Origin: Chrysomallon squamiferum
Lineage: Eukaryota > Mollusca > Gastropoda > Neomphalida > Peltospiridae
Direction: 5' to 3'
Length of the DNA: 28,500 bases
NCBI GenBank assembly: GCA_012295275.1
Contig: CM022669.1
Coordinates: 874,573-903,072 of the forward strand
Shown here: in pieces, positions 13,133-23,552 of the stretch
Numbering within the stretch: position 1 is the first letter of the stretch
Layout: each line of letters opens with the position of its first letter
Translations under genes and position numbers: made by a program
Notes under the pieces: model-generated
The model's input: the letters and a program-made list of their open reading frames with translations, nothing else
Told to the model about the DNA's origin: nothing
The model's database searches: none

Positions 13133-13727
13133 ACCTTGTTGACCTCACAACAGTTCAAATAAAACCATTGCACTGAAAGATAGCTAGCCCGTTGATATAA
13201 AAACGCTACATGAACTGAGCTTCTAAATGACAACTGCTTTAAAAGTGTGTATATATTAAATTTCTTTTGTCATTTTATTATTTTATAATTAACTTACTAA
13301 GCACTTTTTAAATGAATTTTATTATTTTATATGTTTTTTTTTTTAATTTATTTTATTTTATTTTATATATATAATAAAATAAAATAAATAAATAAATAAA
13401 AAAATAACATAAAATAATACAATACATTTAAAAATCCACATTAGATTAGTAATCATGTTAGCGTTATAAAGTGTAAGTTTAATGAAATCAAGTCAAATCT
13501 AATTGTGACGTAGTGTTTTGTAAGTTAATTATAAAATAATAAAATGACAAAAGAAATTCAAAGAAAAAGAAAGAAACATAATTAATATATACACACGCTA
13601 GCGCACACGCACACTTTTAAAGCCAGTTGTCATTTAGAAGCTCAGTTCATGTAACGTTTTTATATCAACGGGCTAGCTATCTTTCAGTGCAATGGTTTTA
13701 TTTGAACTTCTGTGAGGTCAACAAGGT
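13133..13727. repeat. Long inverted repeat (foldback/MITE-like)
   Basis: The left arm (13133 to about 13297) reads ACCTTGTTGACCTCACA at its outer end, and the right arm (about 13519 to 13727) ends in the reverse complement TGTGAGGTCAACAAGGT. Long stretches match, for example GATAGCTAGCCCGTTGATAT on the left and its complement at about 13661-13683. The centre near 13370 (TATATATA) is also palindromic. The right side holds insertions absent from the left: about 22 bp near 13590-13612, about 23 bp near 13560-13580, and about 85 bp at about 13433-13518. No transposase and no clear target-site duplication are visible. Transcription would give a long hairpin RNA. Confidence 0.85.
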
Positions 13728-13896
13728 GATTTATATATATATATTAGTAATTAAAATGTTCCTCTAATACAGATGCATGTAAGTACATTAGTCAGGTACA
13801 TACAATGCTTGCACTAGACTGATGAATGAATCACTACTGGGATATGCATAGTAACAACTACAATTAGTCATTTACTTGAATAATAATAATAATAAT

Positions 13897-13970
<74 letters not shown>

Positions 13971-14192
13971 TAATTGTGTTTTTCTTTATTTTCATTTCTT
14001 TGCTGTTCAGTTTTACTTTTCCATAGATCAAGATTTCACAGACTGATTGTTTTTTTTTTACTCTTGGAACCCATATATTTAGTTCATGAGCCAACAAAAT
14101 CGGAAAACCAACAAAGTCAGCCTGACAGACAGACAGACAGGCAGAAAAAAGAGAACGTCCTAAGAGAGGGAGGTGTTGTAGAGAGGCACGCA
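13728..14192. other. Non-coding stretch with ATT/GTT-type triplets
   Basis: Contains the triplet microsatellite at 13879-13974, listed separately, and otherwise unique AT-rich sequence. Open frames over it are low-complexity Ile/Val or sit in unremarkable sequence. Confidence 0.55.
13879..13974. repeat. Compound AAT/AAC/AAT triplet repeat
   Basis: AAT units, then about 16 AAC units, then AAT units again. The central block has a different third base from both flanks, giving a roughly symmetrical structure. Confidence 0.95.
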
Positions 14193-14250
14193 CACCTGTG
14201 TGTTACACCTGCCAGGTGATCTTTGTAACCACCGAGTCATGTTACAATGT

Positions 14251-14264
14251 CCAGCAGGTGGCAA
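14251..14264 (+). promoter_or_regulatory. CTCF-like motif in duplicated segment
   Basis: CCAGCAGGTGGCAA agrees with the metazoan CTCF core (CCASYAGRKGGCRS) at 13 of 14 positions. The corresponding place in copy 2 (about 15523-15536) reads CCAGCAGTTCACAG and does not match. Confidence 0.35.
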
Positions 14265-14302
14265 CCAGATAATGGTATTTATATTTAGTATCAATAAAAC
14301 TT

Positions 14303-14303
<1 letters not shown>

Positions 14304-14333
<30 letters not shown>
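14304..14333. repeat. T30 homopolymer
   Basis: Thirty consecutive T residues about ten bases after a CAATAAAACTT shared with the other duplicate. Confidence 0.97.
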
Positions 14334-14337
<4 letters not shown>

Positions 14338-14594
14338 AATAATGTGTGCATAGGACTTATAAACTGTAGATAACACTGACTAAGGTTCATTATAACTCAA
14401 AATGCAATTAACGTTTATTATACGATTTGTTTAACTTTTTTAAATGTACATTTAAACAAGTTTATTTGTTGTTTAATAAAAGGCTGTATAAACAGGATTA
14501 TATAAATACTTATGCAAATGTAGGAAGCTGTTCATATTTCCATAAGATCAAATTCTGTTACCTGTTTTTCATCACTCAAATAATTATGTGTATA

Positions 14595-14657
<63 letters not shown>
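14595..14657. repeat. (AAT)n microsatellite in copy 1
   Basis: About 21 AAT units between GTGTATAAAT and ATCGATTACTTAC. The same flanks surround the longer, interrupted AAT run of copy 2. Confidence 0.97.
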
Positions 14658-14658
<1 letters not shown>

Positions 14659-15056
14659 TCGATTACTTACATGTACATAATTTTTCCAGCAAATGTACGG
14701 AGTGTGTTAAATACGGAGGTTCTAAGCAGAGATTCAACAAGTTGATTTATTAAGAATATTTAAAAGTAAAGTAATATTATTCTGACCAAAGGTTACATTC
14801 CCATACGTGTGTAAAAACGTTCACCCAGTAAACAGTCATCTCATCTCTGTCAACGCAATTTACAAGACTTGAAGCACAACGCTCACTAAACTGGGGCTGC
14901 TTATTTCAATGTATTTTTCGAGAAAGGACTGAACAGTCTTGTGATCTCTTTGTTTCTGCAACCTTTTTACTTAATAATGATAACAAAACAACAAGCACTC
15001 ACGTACACTGTCATTTCTTCTTTATTAAGACGAGGCTACCTGCGAAGAAATGTACA

Positions 15057-15460
15057 AAGATTTACTCGCTGAAAACTGATAACTCCAGGACATAAAGGAT
15101 TAGAGAAACCTACCAGAAAGTTTGTTTTAACCTTTGAATAGGGAGTATTCACTCAAGGTAGTAACAAGCTGCTTGACCTTACATTCCAAAATTCCCACTG
15201 TTGCAGCTAATTCAACAAATAGTGAGCACTTAATCATACAGATTATGAATTATTCTGTTATATATCATGTTCTGTCTTCAACCATGATGTTCTTGTACTT
15301 GCCTGGAAGAAAATATCGAAGGGTTAGTTAAATTTCTTATGTTTGCGCATGAACAAGATAATAATCAACTGTCAGAAAACAAGTGAAATGCAGTAGGTCT
15401 TAGACTCCTATGAACAATAAATATCACTCAAAGGAAGAATCCTCACGAACCAAGTGAGCC
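15057..15460. other. Spacer between the duplicated segments
   Basis: Unique AT-rich sequence. A 65-codon plus frame (15134-15331) has no recognisable domain or splice context. Nothing is supported. Confidence 0.5.
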
Positions 15461-15598
15461 CACCTGTCTCTGTGTTTTATACCTGCCAGGTGATGTTTTC
15501 AACCAGTGAATCATGTTACAATGTCCAGCAGTTCACAGCCACGACTCACAGCAGGTAGTTCGTATTTACATCAATAAAACTTATTTTGTAATTCAAAT

Positions 15599-15900
<302 letters not shown>

Positions 15901-16135
15901 GTACTCGTACTGAATGTTGTATGCAAATGACTTAGTAGATAAAATTGACTCAGGTTCATTATAATTCAAAATGCACCAATCTTTATTACAGAATGTGTTT
16001 ATCTTGTTTAACAAACATCGCTATTAACCACAGGATGTATAAACAGGATTATATAAATACTTGGAAGCTGTTCATGTTTCCATAAAATCAAATTCTCCTA
16101 GCTGTTTTTTATCACTCAGATAATTATGTGTATAA

Positions 16136-16179
16136 ATAATGATAATAATAATAATAATAATAATAAAAAAATAATAATA

Positions 16180-16223
<44 letters not shown>

Positions 16224-16239
16224 TAATAATAATAATAGC

Positions 16240-16271
<32 letters not shown>

Positions 16272-16290
16272 CAATAATAATAATAATAAT
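16136..16290. repeat. Interrupted (AAT)n microsatellite in copy 2
   Basis: AAT units broken by TGAT, AAAAAAT, ATAT, AGC and AAC interruptions, more degenerate than its counterpart in copy 1. Confidence 0.95.
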
Positions 16291-16797
16291 ATCGATTACT
16301 TACATGTACATAATTTTCCAGCAAATGTACGGAGTGTGTTAAATACGGAGGTTCTAAGCAGAGATTCAACAAGTTGACTTATTAAGAATATTTAAAAGTA
16401 AAGTAATATTATTCTGACCAAAGGTTACATTCCTACACGTGTGTAAAACGTCCACCCAGTAAACAGCTACAGTCATCTCATCTCTGTCTATTTTTACTAA
16501 CCAAATTGCGGTATTTAATGCGTCATTATTTAATTTTATTTTACTTTGTGCAACGCAAGTTACAAGACTTGAAACACAACGCTCACTAAACTGGGGCTGC
16601 TTATTTCAATGTATTTTTCGAGAAAGGACTAAACAGTCTTGTGATCTCTTTGTTTCTGCAACCTTTCTACTTAATGATGATAACAAAACAACAAGCACTC
16701 ACGTACACTGTCATTTCTTCTTTATTAAGACGAGACTACCTGCGAAGAAATGTACACAAGTGCCCGAATCACTGAGGATTCAAAAAATAAAATAAAA

Positions 16798-16818
16798 TAC
16801 ATACATACATACATACAT

Positions 16819-16880
<62 letters not shown>

Positions 16881-16897
16881 TCACACGCACACACACA
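16798..16897. repeat. (CATA)n plus (CA)n compound microsatellite
   Basis: About ten CATA units followed by CA repeats with TATA and TCACACG interruptions. Confidence 0.95.
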
Positions 16898-17237
16898 TAT
16901 ATACTTTATTTACGATCTCCCGCGATTTCTGTGTGTACAATCACTACACGGCTCTGTTTTTATCATTCTCTTTAAATTAGAGCATAAATCTTTACTGTAA
17001 TGTCGTAAACTTGTTTGTTACTTAGTATAATCGTTACCAGGTTATGAAGAACAACAATACTGAGTTAGAGTATCAGATAAAATATCACTATTTAACCTTT
17101 ACAAACAAACAAGTTTCTATTCGAGATACTGCTTGCTGGAAACTGAAAACCGAGCACATACCTGATCAGGCTACAAAGACTCGATTAGGGTCTATTTACC
17201 TCAGGGTATCAACAAGGCTGCTTCAACTTAACTCAGT
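16898..17237. other. Unique stretch before the 57-bp array
   Basis: Contains a 68-codon frame (17044-17250) with mixed composition but no recognisable motif, and it runs into the repeat array. Not called as a gene. Confidence 0.45.
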
Positions 17238-17957
17238 GCTTTACAGTTAAATCAAGTGGTTACAGAACAGTCGTGTATGAAATTCTCATCTTGCTTTACA
17301 GTTAAATCAAGTGGTTACAGAACAGTCTCGTGTATGAAATTCTCATTTTGCTTCACAGTTAAATCAAGTGGTTACAGAATAGTCGCGTGTATGAAATTCT
17401 CATTTTGCTTTACAGTTAAATCAAGTGGTTACAGAACAGTCGTGTATGAAATTCTCATTTTGCTTTACAGTTAAATCAAGTGGTTACAGAACAGTCTCGT
17501 GTATGAAATTCTCATCTTGCTTTACAGTTAAATCAAGTGGTTACAGAACAGTCTCGTGTATGAAATTCTCATTTTGCTTTACAGTTAAATCAAGTGGTTA
17601 CAGAACAGTCTAGCGTATGAAATTCTCATTTTGCTTTACAGTTAAATCAAGTGGTTACAGAACAGTCAAGCGTATGAAATTCTTTTTGCATTTTCTCATC
17701 TTGCTTTACAGTTAAATCAAGTGGTTACAGAACAGTCTCGTGTATGAAATTCTCATTTGCTTTTTTAAGTCAAGTTTACACAGTTAAAATTCATCTTGTT
17801 TACAGTTACAGAACAGTCTAGTGTATGAAATTCTCATCTTGCTTTACAGTTAAGTCAAGTGGTTACAGAACAGTCTCGTGTATGAAATTCTCATTTTGCT
17901 TTACAGTTAAATCAAGTGGTTACAGAACAGTTTCGTGTATGAAATTCTCAGTTTGCA
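17238..17957. repeat. 57-bp minisatellite with splice-acceptor-like units
   Basis: About 12 copies of a unit that is 57 bp, or 55 bp where CT is missing. It reads GCTTTACAGTTAAATCAAG, then TGGTTACAGAACAGTC, then GTGTATGAAATTCTCATTTT. A degenerate stretch interrupts it at about 17755-17820. In each unit TTCTCATTTTGCTTTACAG resembles a branch-point and pyrimidine tract followed by CAG. The 57-bp unit keeps frame for a 19-residue repeat, but 55-bp variants break the frame, so it is not coding. Confidence 0.95.
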
Positions 17958-18411
17958 GCCAGCGCTGGTTTGTCTAAAGCCGAGTGTCAGCAATTTGACA
18001 AAAAAGCAGAATTTACTCTCCTCCCGTCAGAAAGAAGATGCGGTTTGTTTTTTAGACCCATTTAACTGGTTTAATGATGATGTTAACCAAATTCATTCTC
18101 TTATTGGCTACATCGCAAATGAAACCAAATTTGTCTGCTTTTATTTTTCATTTTTTATTTTTTATTTTCTGTCAAATGAGCCAATCTACTGATGGCTCTT
18201 AGCAAATTATTGCGAGACTAAAAACATTTTAACCAAATGAATCATTAAACAAATATTATGTGCACATGCATACATTATGCAGTCATAGATGAATCAGAAA
18301 TACTCGATTACACACGCAGGCAAACATTGGGGCACACACCTAAACACACAGAAAGGCAATTTACTTGAAATGCACTAACAGACACAAAGAGAAGACACAC
18401 GGTGATTATTA
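17958..18411. other. Unique stretch after the 57-bp array
   Basis: A plus frame (17935-18192) extends out of the array and has partly protein-like composition (about 18000-18140) before ending in a Phe/Tyr-rich T-rich tract. No domain or splice border identified. Probably non-coding. Confidence 0.4.
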
Positions 18412-18438
18412 TTTTTTTTTTTTTTTTTTTTTTTTTTT
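18412..18438. repeat. T27 homopolymer
   Basis: Twenty-seven consecutive T residues. Confidence 0.97.
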
Positions 18439-18767
18439 GAAATGATTTAAACATTCAAACTTTTGAATTCATTGTTTACCCAGAAGAGTTCAAAGTCCCA
18501 AGTACAGAGTAGATATGTACGAAACTCTGTATCTCCCTGAATGGAAAATTTTATGACCTGAAACTACTAAAAAGAAAAATACGAAATATTTAATTCGTTT
18601 TGTAAATGTTTTCAACGTGTATAATTTTCATTGTGACACTTTTCTCCCGTTCTGAACATAGATCAGTGTTTCAGTTTACAACTGGCACCTATTTTTTATC
18701 ACTTCATATTACAATGCTGCAGTTAACTTTAATTTCCAATTTCTTCCTAAAATATGAAGAAAAAAAA

Positions 18768-18809
<42 letters not shown>

Positions 18810-19007
18810 AATAAAAATATAAAAATAGTTTTATAATTTCTTTTTAAGATGACACTGTGTGCGTTTTTGCGTGTGTTTTAGTGTCTGTGTGTACGTATGC
18901 GTGTGTTTGTATATGTTTGTGTCTTTATGTGGAAGGTGTGTCATTATTAATGTTGTTGTTGTTGTTGCTACTACTGTTGTTATGATTATTATTGTGGTAA
19001 TATCTTA
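18439..19007. other. Non-coding stretch with AAT, GT and GTT repeats
   Basis: Holds an AAT run continuing into AAAT (18769-18815), a GT-rich stretch (18856-18920) and GTT/ATT triplets (18950-18990). No gene. Confidence 0.6.
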
Positions 19008-19139
19008 ATGTTAGTACGGGTGAACGTAACAAAATTTCAGACGCAGTCTGATGTGTTTGATTTGGTGAATCTCCATGACAACCATATAACAGTTCGGAAA
19101 CTGGGATCCGTACTGAGCGGTTCGTGTGATATGAAATAA
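19008..19139 (+). other. Small open reading frame, 43 codons, doubtful
   Basis: From the ATG at 19008 to the TAA at 19137-19139, with a mixed, hydrophilic, protein-like composition and less AT-rich DNA than its surroundings. It might instead be part of an exon after the acceptor-like AAAATTTCAG ending near 19040. No family recognised. A minus-strand frame (19011-19268) is open over the same DNA, so chance is a real possibility. Confidence 0.15.
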
Positions 19140-19176
19140 AAATGTCTCAAGAGAAAAAAATAATATTTTATGAAAT

Positions 19177-19190
19177 TCAGCAGGTGGCGC
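19177..19190 (+). promoter_or_regulatory. Strong CTCF-like motif
   Basis: TCAGCAGGTGGCGC matches the metazoan CTCF core at 13 of 14 positions and contains AGGTGGCGC, the core known from Drosophila CTCF. It lies in a small less AT-rich island flanked by simple repeats. CTCF is widely conserved in bilaterians. Binding here is inference. Confidence 0.45.
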
Positions 19191-19298
19191 TTTTATCAAG
19201 AACAGAAAACAGCGAATGCTGGGAACGTGCATTCTGAGTTCGACGTTGTCATAGCTACGGACAAACAAACCAGCCGATGATAAATCTGTGATTTCCTT

Positions 19299-19315
19299 TT
19301 TTTTTTTTTTTTTTT
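19299..19315. repeat. T17 homopolymer
   Basis: Run of T residues followed by ACCATTATTC. Confidence 0.85.
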
Positions 19316-19414
19316 ACCATTATTCTTTTTCTTTTCTTTACTAGAATCATTATGATCATTATTTAGAGTTTCATTTTAAATCAATTTACTTTTTTATTAT
19401 TATTTTGTTTGTTT

Positions 19415-19689
<275 letters not shown>

Positions 19690-20045
19690 GGATTAATTTA
19701 TTGACATGACCAGACAAACTGTTGAAAGGGTTCTAAGTATAAAACAAATAAACTGATATGTTCTTCGCCCACTCGTTAACACAAGATAAACGTCTTTGCG
19801 ATAAGAAAACTGACAACGTGTACACAGACGTTGTCTTGCTTCGGGTCTGGAAGACGTTACAGTCTCTGCAGTGAATAGTATCTACACATTATCTTTAACA
19901 CAGCTGATCTGACAAAGATACCTTTGTTCTGATCTCAAACACAAGACTGAAGTAAACTGCGAACACGTTATTTCATAACAACTTTATTTTCCTCAATCCG
20001 TACCCCGTAAAACCTTTGTTCTTTTAAAACAACGTTTTCTTCTGT

Positions 20046-20047
<2 letters not shown>
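19690..20047. other. Unique stretch, nothing recognised
   Basis: 19785-19970 is less AT-rich but has no long open frame, family signal or clear splice pair. Confidence 0.5.
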
Positions 20048-20107
<60 letters not shown>

Positions 20108-20135
20108 TTATTTTATTTATTTATTTATTTATTTT
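20048..20135. repeat. (TTA)n followed by (TTTA)n
   Basis: About 19 TTA units and then TTTTA/TTTA units. Confidence 0.95.
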
Positions 20136-20208
20136 AAAATAAATTCTTATATCGAAAAGTTGAAAAGTTTATATAAATTTATTTCTGGGATTTTTGTGGG
20201 GTTTTTTA

Positions 20209-20209
20209 A

Positions 20210-20275
<66 letters not shown>

Positions 20276-20277
20276 CA

Positions 20278-20313
<36 letters not shown>

Positions 20314-20329
20314 GTTATTATTACTACTA

Positions 20330-20362
<33 letters not shown>
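20209..20362. repeat. (TTA)n with (AT)n tail
   Basis: Two TTA blocks separated by CATAT, then TTACTACTATTC and about 14 AT units ending at ATCGATC. Confidence 0.95.
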
Positions 20363-20366
<4 letters not shown>

Positions 20367-20559
20367 CAGTGAAGAGACATTTATAAAAATAAGTTACAAT
20401 GGTTTAAAACTTCACACTCTGAAATAAATTCCTTTGAAATATAATTAACACAATTACATATTTCTTCTTATTTTTATATTATGGCAAATGACTCTAAATC
20501 TATGCCTATTTAAATTCAGATACACAATATGACTTTACATTGGTTTAAAGTGAGACGAT

Positions 20560-21130
20560 ATTATAATTTATTATCTATAAACTTATCTATAAACTTATAA
20601 ATATTTATTATAAAACGTGACATGTCTATTATTTGTTATGTATTTTCCCTTTTTATAATTTATTTTCAATAGCAATTCTTTAAAATATAAGCTTTCTGTA
20701 ATGATATATTATGAACTGCATTATTTTAAAACATAACCTATCTATAATAACTTATAATGCATAACATTATATTAAAACATAAGCTATTAAAATTTATTAC
20801 GTACAATGTACTTTAAAATGTAACCTATCTATTATAATTTTTGATGTATAATTTAAATTAAAATGGAAAATATATATTATAATTTATAATGTATAACATT
20901 ATTTTAAAAATGATTTATATCTATAGCATGAATTTATTTTATAATGTATTACAATTTATCATGTATAACTTTACTTTAAAACGTAAACTTTTAAAATGTA
21001 ACACATGTATAACATTATTTAAAATGTAAAATATCTCTAATAAATTACCATGGTAATTATTTTTATAACATAACCTATTATAATTTATAATACGTAACAT
21101 TACGGTAAATTATCTATTACAATTAAAATA
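20560..21130. repeat. Degenerate AT-rich tandem repeat
   Basis: Recurring words such as TTATAATGTATAACATTATT, TTTAAAATGTAACCTATC and TATTATAATTTAT reappear every 45 to 60 bp with heavy divergence. This looks like an old minisatellite with a period near 46 bp. No coding potential. Confidence 0.65.
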
Positions 21131-21204
21131 TTTAATTATTTTACATATACTCTGTAAATTAAGACTTTCTAAATAAATAAATAAATATAACTGAAAAGAA
21201 ATTC

Positions 21205-21228
21205 AAAAAAAAAAAAAAAAAAAAAAAA
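21205..21228. repeat. A24 homopolymer
   Basis: Twenty-four A residues following GAAATTC. No upstream retrotransposon body was recognised. Confidence 0.95.
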
Positions 21229-21656
21229 GATTATTACTATTCTACCCGTGCAAATATGAAAGAAGGTTCGGATTAAATTGCAATCTCTTGCGCTAGAAAC
21301 GTGAGTGGTTTTATCGGTATTGATAACAAAATTGTGTTATCGTTTTATCTTTCTGAATAATAACCTCCATTCCTTATTGCACTGAAACGAGTACCTGGTC
21401 TACAGAGCCACACTATTCAACATCTGAATAACTTGAGTTCGCAGTGTGCATGTTTAGTTCCGGATTAATCTTGTTTCTCTGTCACCGACTGAAAGTACAA
21501 CGAGATATTACCTGCACCAGGGAACTACGTCAATTCAGGTGTAAAAAAAGTGAATTAGATTTTAAATAGCAAATTCTTGCAGCTGTAAAGGACATTTCAT
21601 CAGCATTAATAGAAATATTTTGATTTCTGGATAATGAAGGTATTGCATTTTATTAT
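21229..21656. other. Unique stretch, nothing recognised
   Basis: Mixed composition (21240-21560) without a long open frame or recognisable element. Confidence 0.5.
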
Positions 21657-21658
21657 TC

Positions 21659-21759
<101 letters not shown>

Positions 21760-21769
21760 TTTATTGTTT

Positions 21770-22080
21770 TTGTTGTTGTTGTTTTTGTTCTTAGGTTATA
21801 TATTTATTTATTTATTTTAGCCTATTACGTGCACTTATAATGCCATACGCACATTGTGACAAATGTTTAATAAACACATAACTAAATACTTGAACAGAAA
21901 AGATGGTGCAGGACGCTATGTTTAAACTTACGTGAGTCGTGTAGTTAATGACATCAGGTACATAGCAGACTTTATACCTACAGAGAAATCTCGCCCCACA
22001 TAGATATGACAAGTTCCTAACCTAATTACAACTTTTACTAGCAGCAGTTCCAACTATGACGACAGCCATTGTGATAATGT
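21770..22080. other. Unique stretch, nothing recognised
   Basis: GTT-rich start (21770-21790), TTTA repeats, then unique sequence. A minus frame (21812-22012) has no recognisable domain. Confidence 0.5.
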
Positions 22081-22385
22081 TAATGCAGTAGCAATAGTAG
22101 TGATAATGGTAGAAGCAGAAGTCGAAGTAGTGGAGTTGACGATAGTAGTAGTAGTAATAATTATATCAGTCGTTGTAGTAGTTATATAGATGACAGTAGT
22201 AGTAATACTGTAGTTGTAAATATAGTAATGCACGTAGATGTAGCAACAGTAATGGTAACAATTGCAGCAGTAGTAGCGGTATTGTAGCTGTAAATACAGC
22301 AGTATAAGTAGACGTAGTACTGGTAGTACTTTTGTTGTAAATACATTAATAGAAGTAGATGTAGTAGTAGCAGTAGTAGTTTATT
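22081..22385. repeat. Degenerate GTA/GTT triplet repeat
   Basis: About 300 bp of GTAGTAGT, GTTGTAG and AGAAGTAG-type triplets with many substitutions. Same family of low-complexity sequence as 1538-1610 and 2230-2530. Confidence 0.8.
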
Positions 22386-23207
22386 GATTGCTGTTGTTAC
22401 TGTCGCGTTTGGTGTACTGCTAGCACTATACTAGTAACCTACAGATAAATAGAGAAAATATCTAAGAACTATTTTAAAATATATTAAAATACAGGACGTA
22501 TAAAGTCTACCACTGTTTATATCATTTTTTTGTTTTTTTGTTTTTTATTTTATTTTTTTCGAAATTGAAAAATAATAACGTATTTTAGTCATTACGTTAT
22601 GAAGAAAAGAAAATGTACATACTGAATATACACACGAATGTACACACTTGAATGCCTTCAGAGACACGAATACAGTGTTTTATAAACAGATGTATTGTAA
22701 TGTGTTATATTTCAGTTTTGTGTAGGAGAAATGACACTGGTCTGAGACAGGCATACTGAATGTCTTACACTTCTCTTTACAGCTGATATTACTTAACATT
22801 ACATTAACAGTCAACATTATCACAACATAGAACTGTCCTCCGAGGAATGTTTAGTATGCTTCTTGAGTATGTTTGAAAAGCTAATAAAACAGTGAAAAGA
22901 CTTTCGAGTTACTTGTATCAGTTTTTATACAAAGCTGTCATGTTAACTTTGACCTCGCCCCGGTATGAATTATACAGCACAAGTTAATTATATCTGATGA
23001 ATAAATATACTCCGATATTTTACATTATATTCTAAAATTAAATAAAGAAGTAAACTTTAGAATCTAAAACATGGTAACAGGTGTAACACTAAAAGAATCA
23101 GAGGAAAGGTGAAACAAAGTTTTACTGTAAATAACATTGAATTGAATTTGTACAAATATAATAGTAACACAGATCATACTAATATTGATCTTAATACTAC
23201 TAATAAA

Positions 23208-23211
<4 letters not shown>
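22386..23211. other. AT-rich unique stretch, nothing recognised
   Basis: T-rich run with G interruptions at 22526-22560, otherwise unique sequence lacking a supportable gene. Confidence 0.5.

Positions 23212-23258
<47 letters not shown>
23212..23258. repeat. (AAT)n microsatellite
   Basis: About 15 AAT units. Confidence 0.97.
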
Positions 23259-23552
23259 CTGAAACATTATTTTAGCCAAATATTTGATGCTACTCCTACA
23301 TGTGATGAAAATACTTTTTTTTCTCTCATAAAAAAAAAATGTAAGTTATTTGTGATCTAGCTACGTAATAGTATTTGTTTAAAAATATGAATATTGACAT
23401 TTTTACACTTTATTTTCGTTAACAGCAAATTTCACATTCATGTTAGAAAAGATAAATTATGTCTCTTGTTAACAATCACTAACTGCTGGTAATGTTTGTT
23501 GTTACAGACAACGAAATACGTATTTATTTATTTATTTTATTTGTATATTTAT
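23259..23552. other. AT-rich unique stretch before the GATA-motif array
   Basis: Nothing recognised apart from a TTTA run at 23521-23540. Confidence 0.5.

Larger units (their letters stand above)
14193..15056. repeat. Duplicated segment, copy 1
   Basis: Matches 15461-16757 through most of its length: TACACCTGCCAGGTGAT, CATGTTACAATGTCCAGCAG, CAATAAAACTT, GATTATATAAATACTT, ATCGATTACTTACATGTACA and TTCTTTATTAAGACGAG, all present in order in both copies. This copy carries a T30 homopolymer (14304-14333) where copy 2 has (TC)n. It also keeps a CTCF-like CCAGCAGGTGGCAA (14251-14264) that is degraded in copy 2. No open frame is conserved between the copies. It is either a local duplication or two insertions of one dispersed repeat. 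Confidence 0.9.

Noticed and set aside
13133-13727. Autonomous DNA transposon
   Set aside because: Inverted ends are present, but there is no transposase frame inside and no convincing target-site duplication.
17256-17613. Frames with a 19-residue repeat in the 57-bp array
   Set aside because: Units of 55 bp break the frame repeatedly, and the starts are GTG.
21205-21228. A24 tract as the tail of a retroposed element
   Set aside because: No element body, no target-site duplication and no upstream poly(A) signal in the right place could be recognised.
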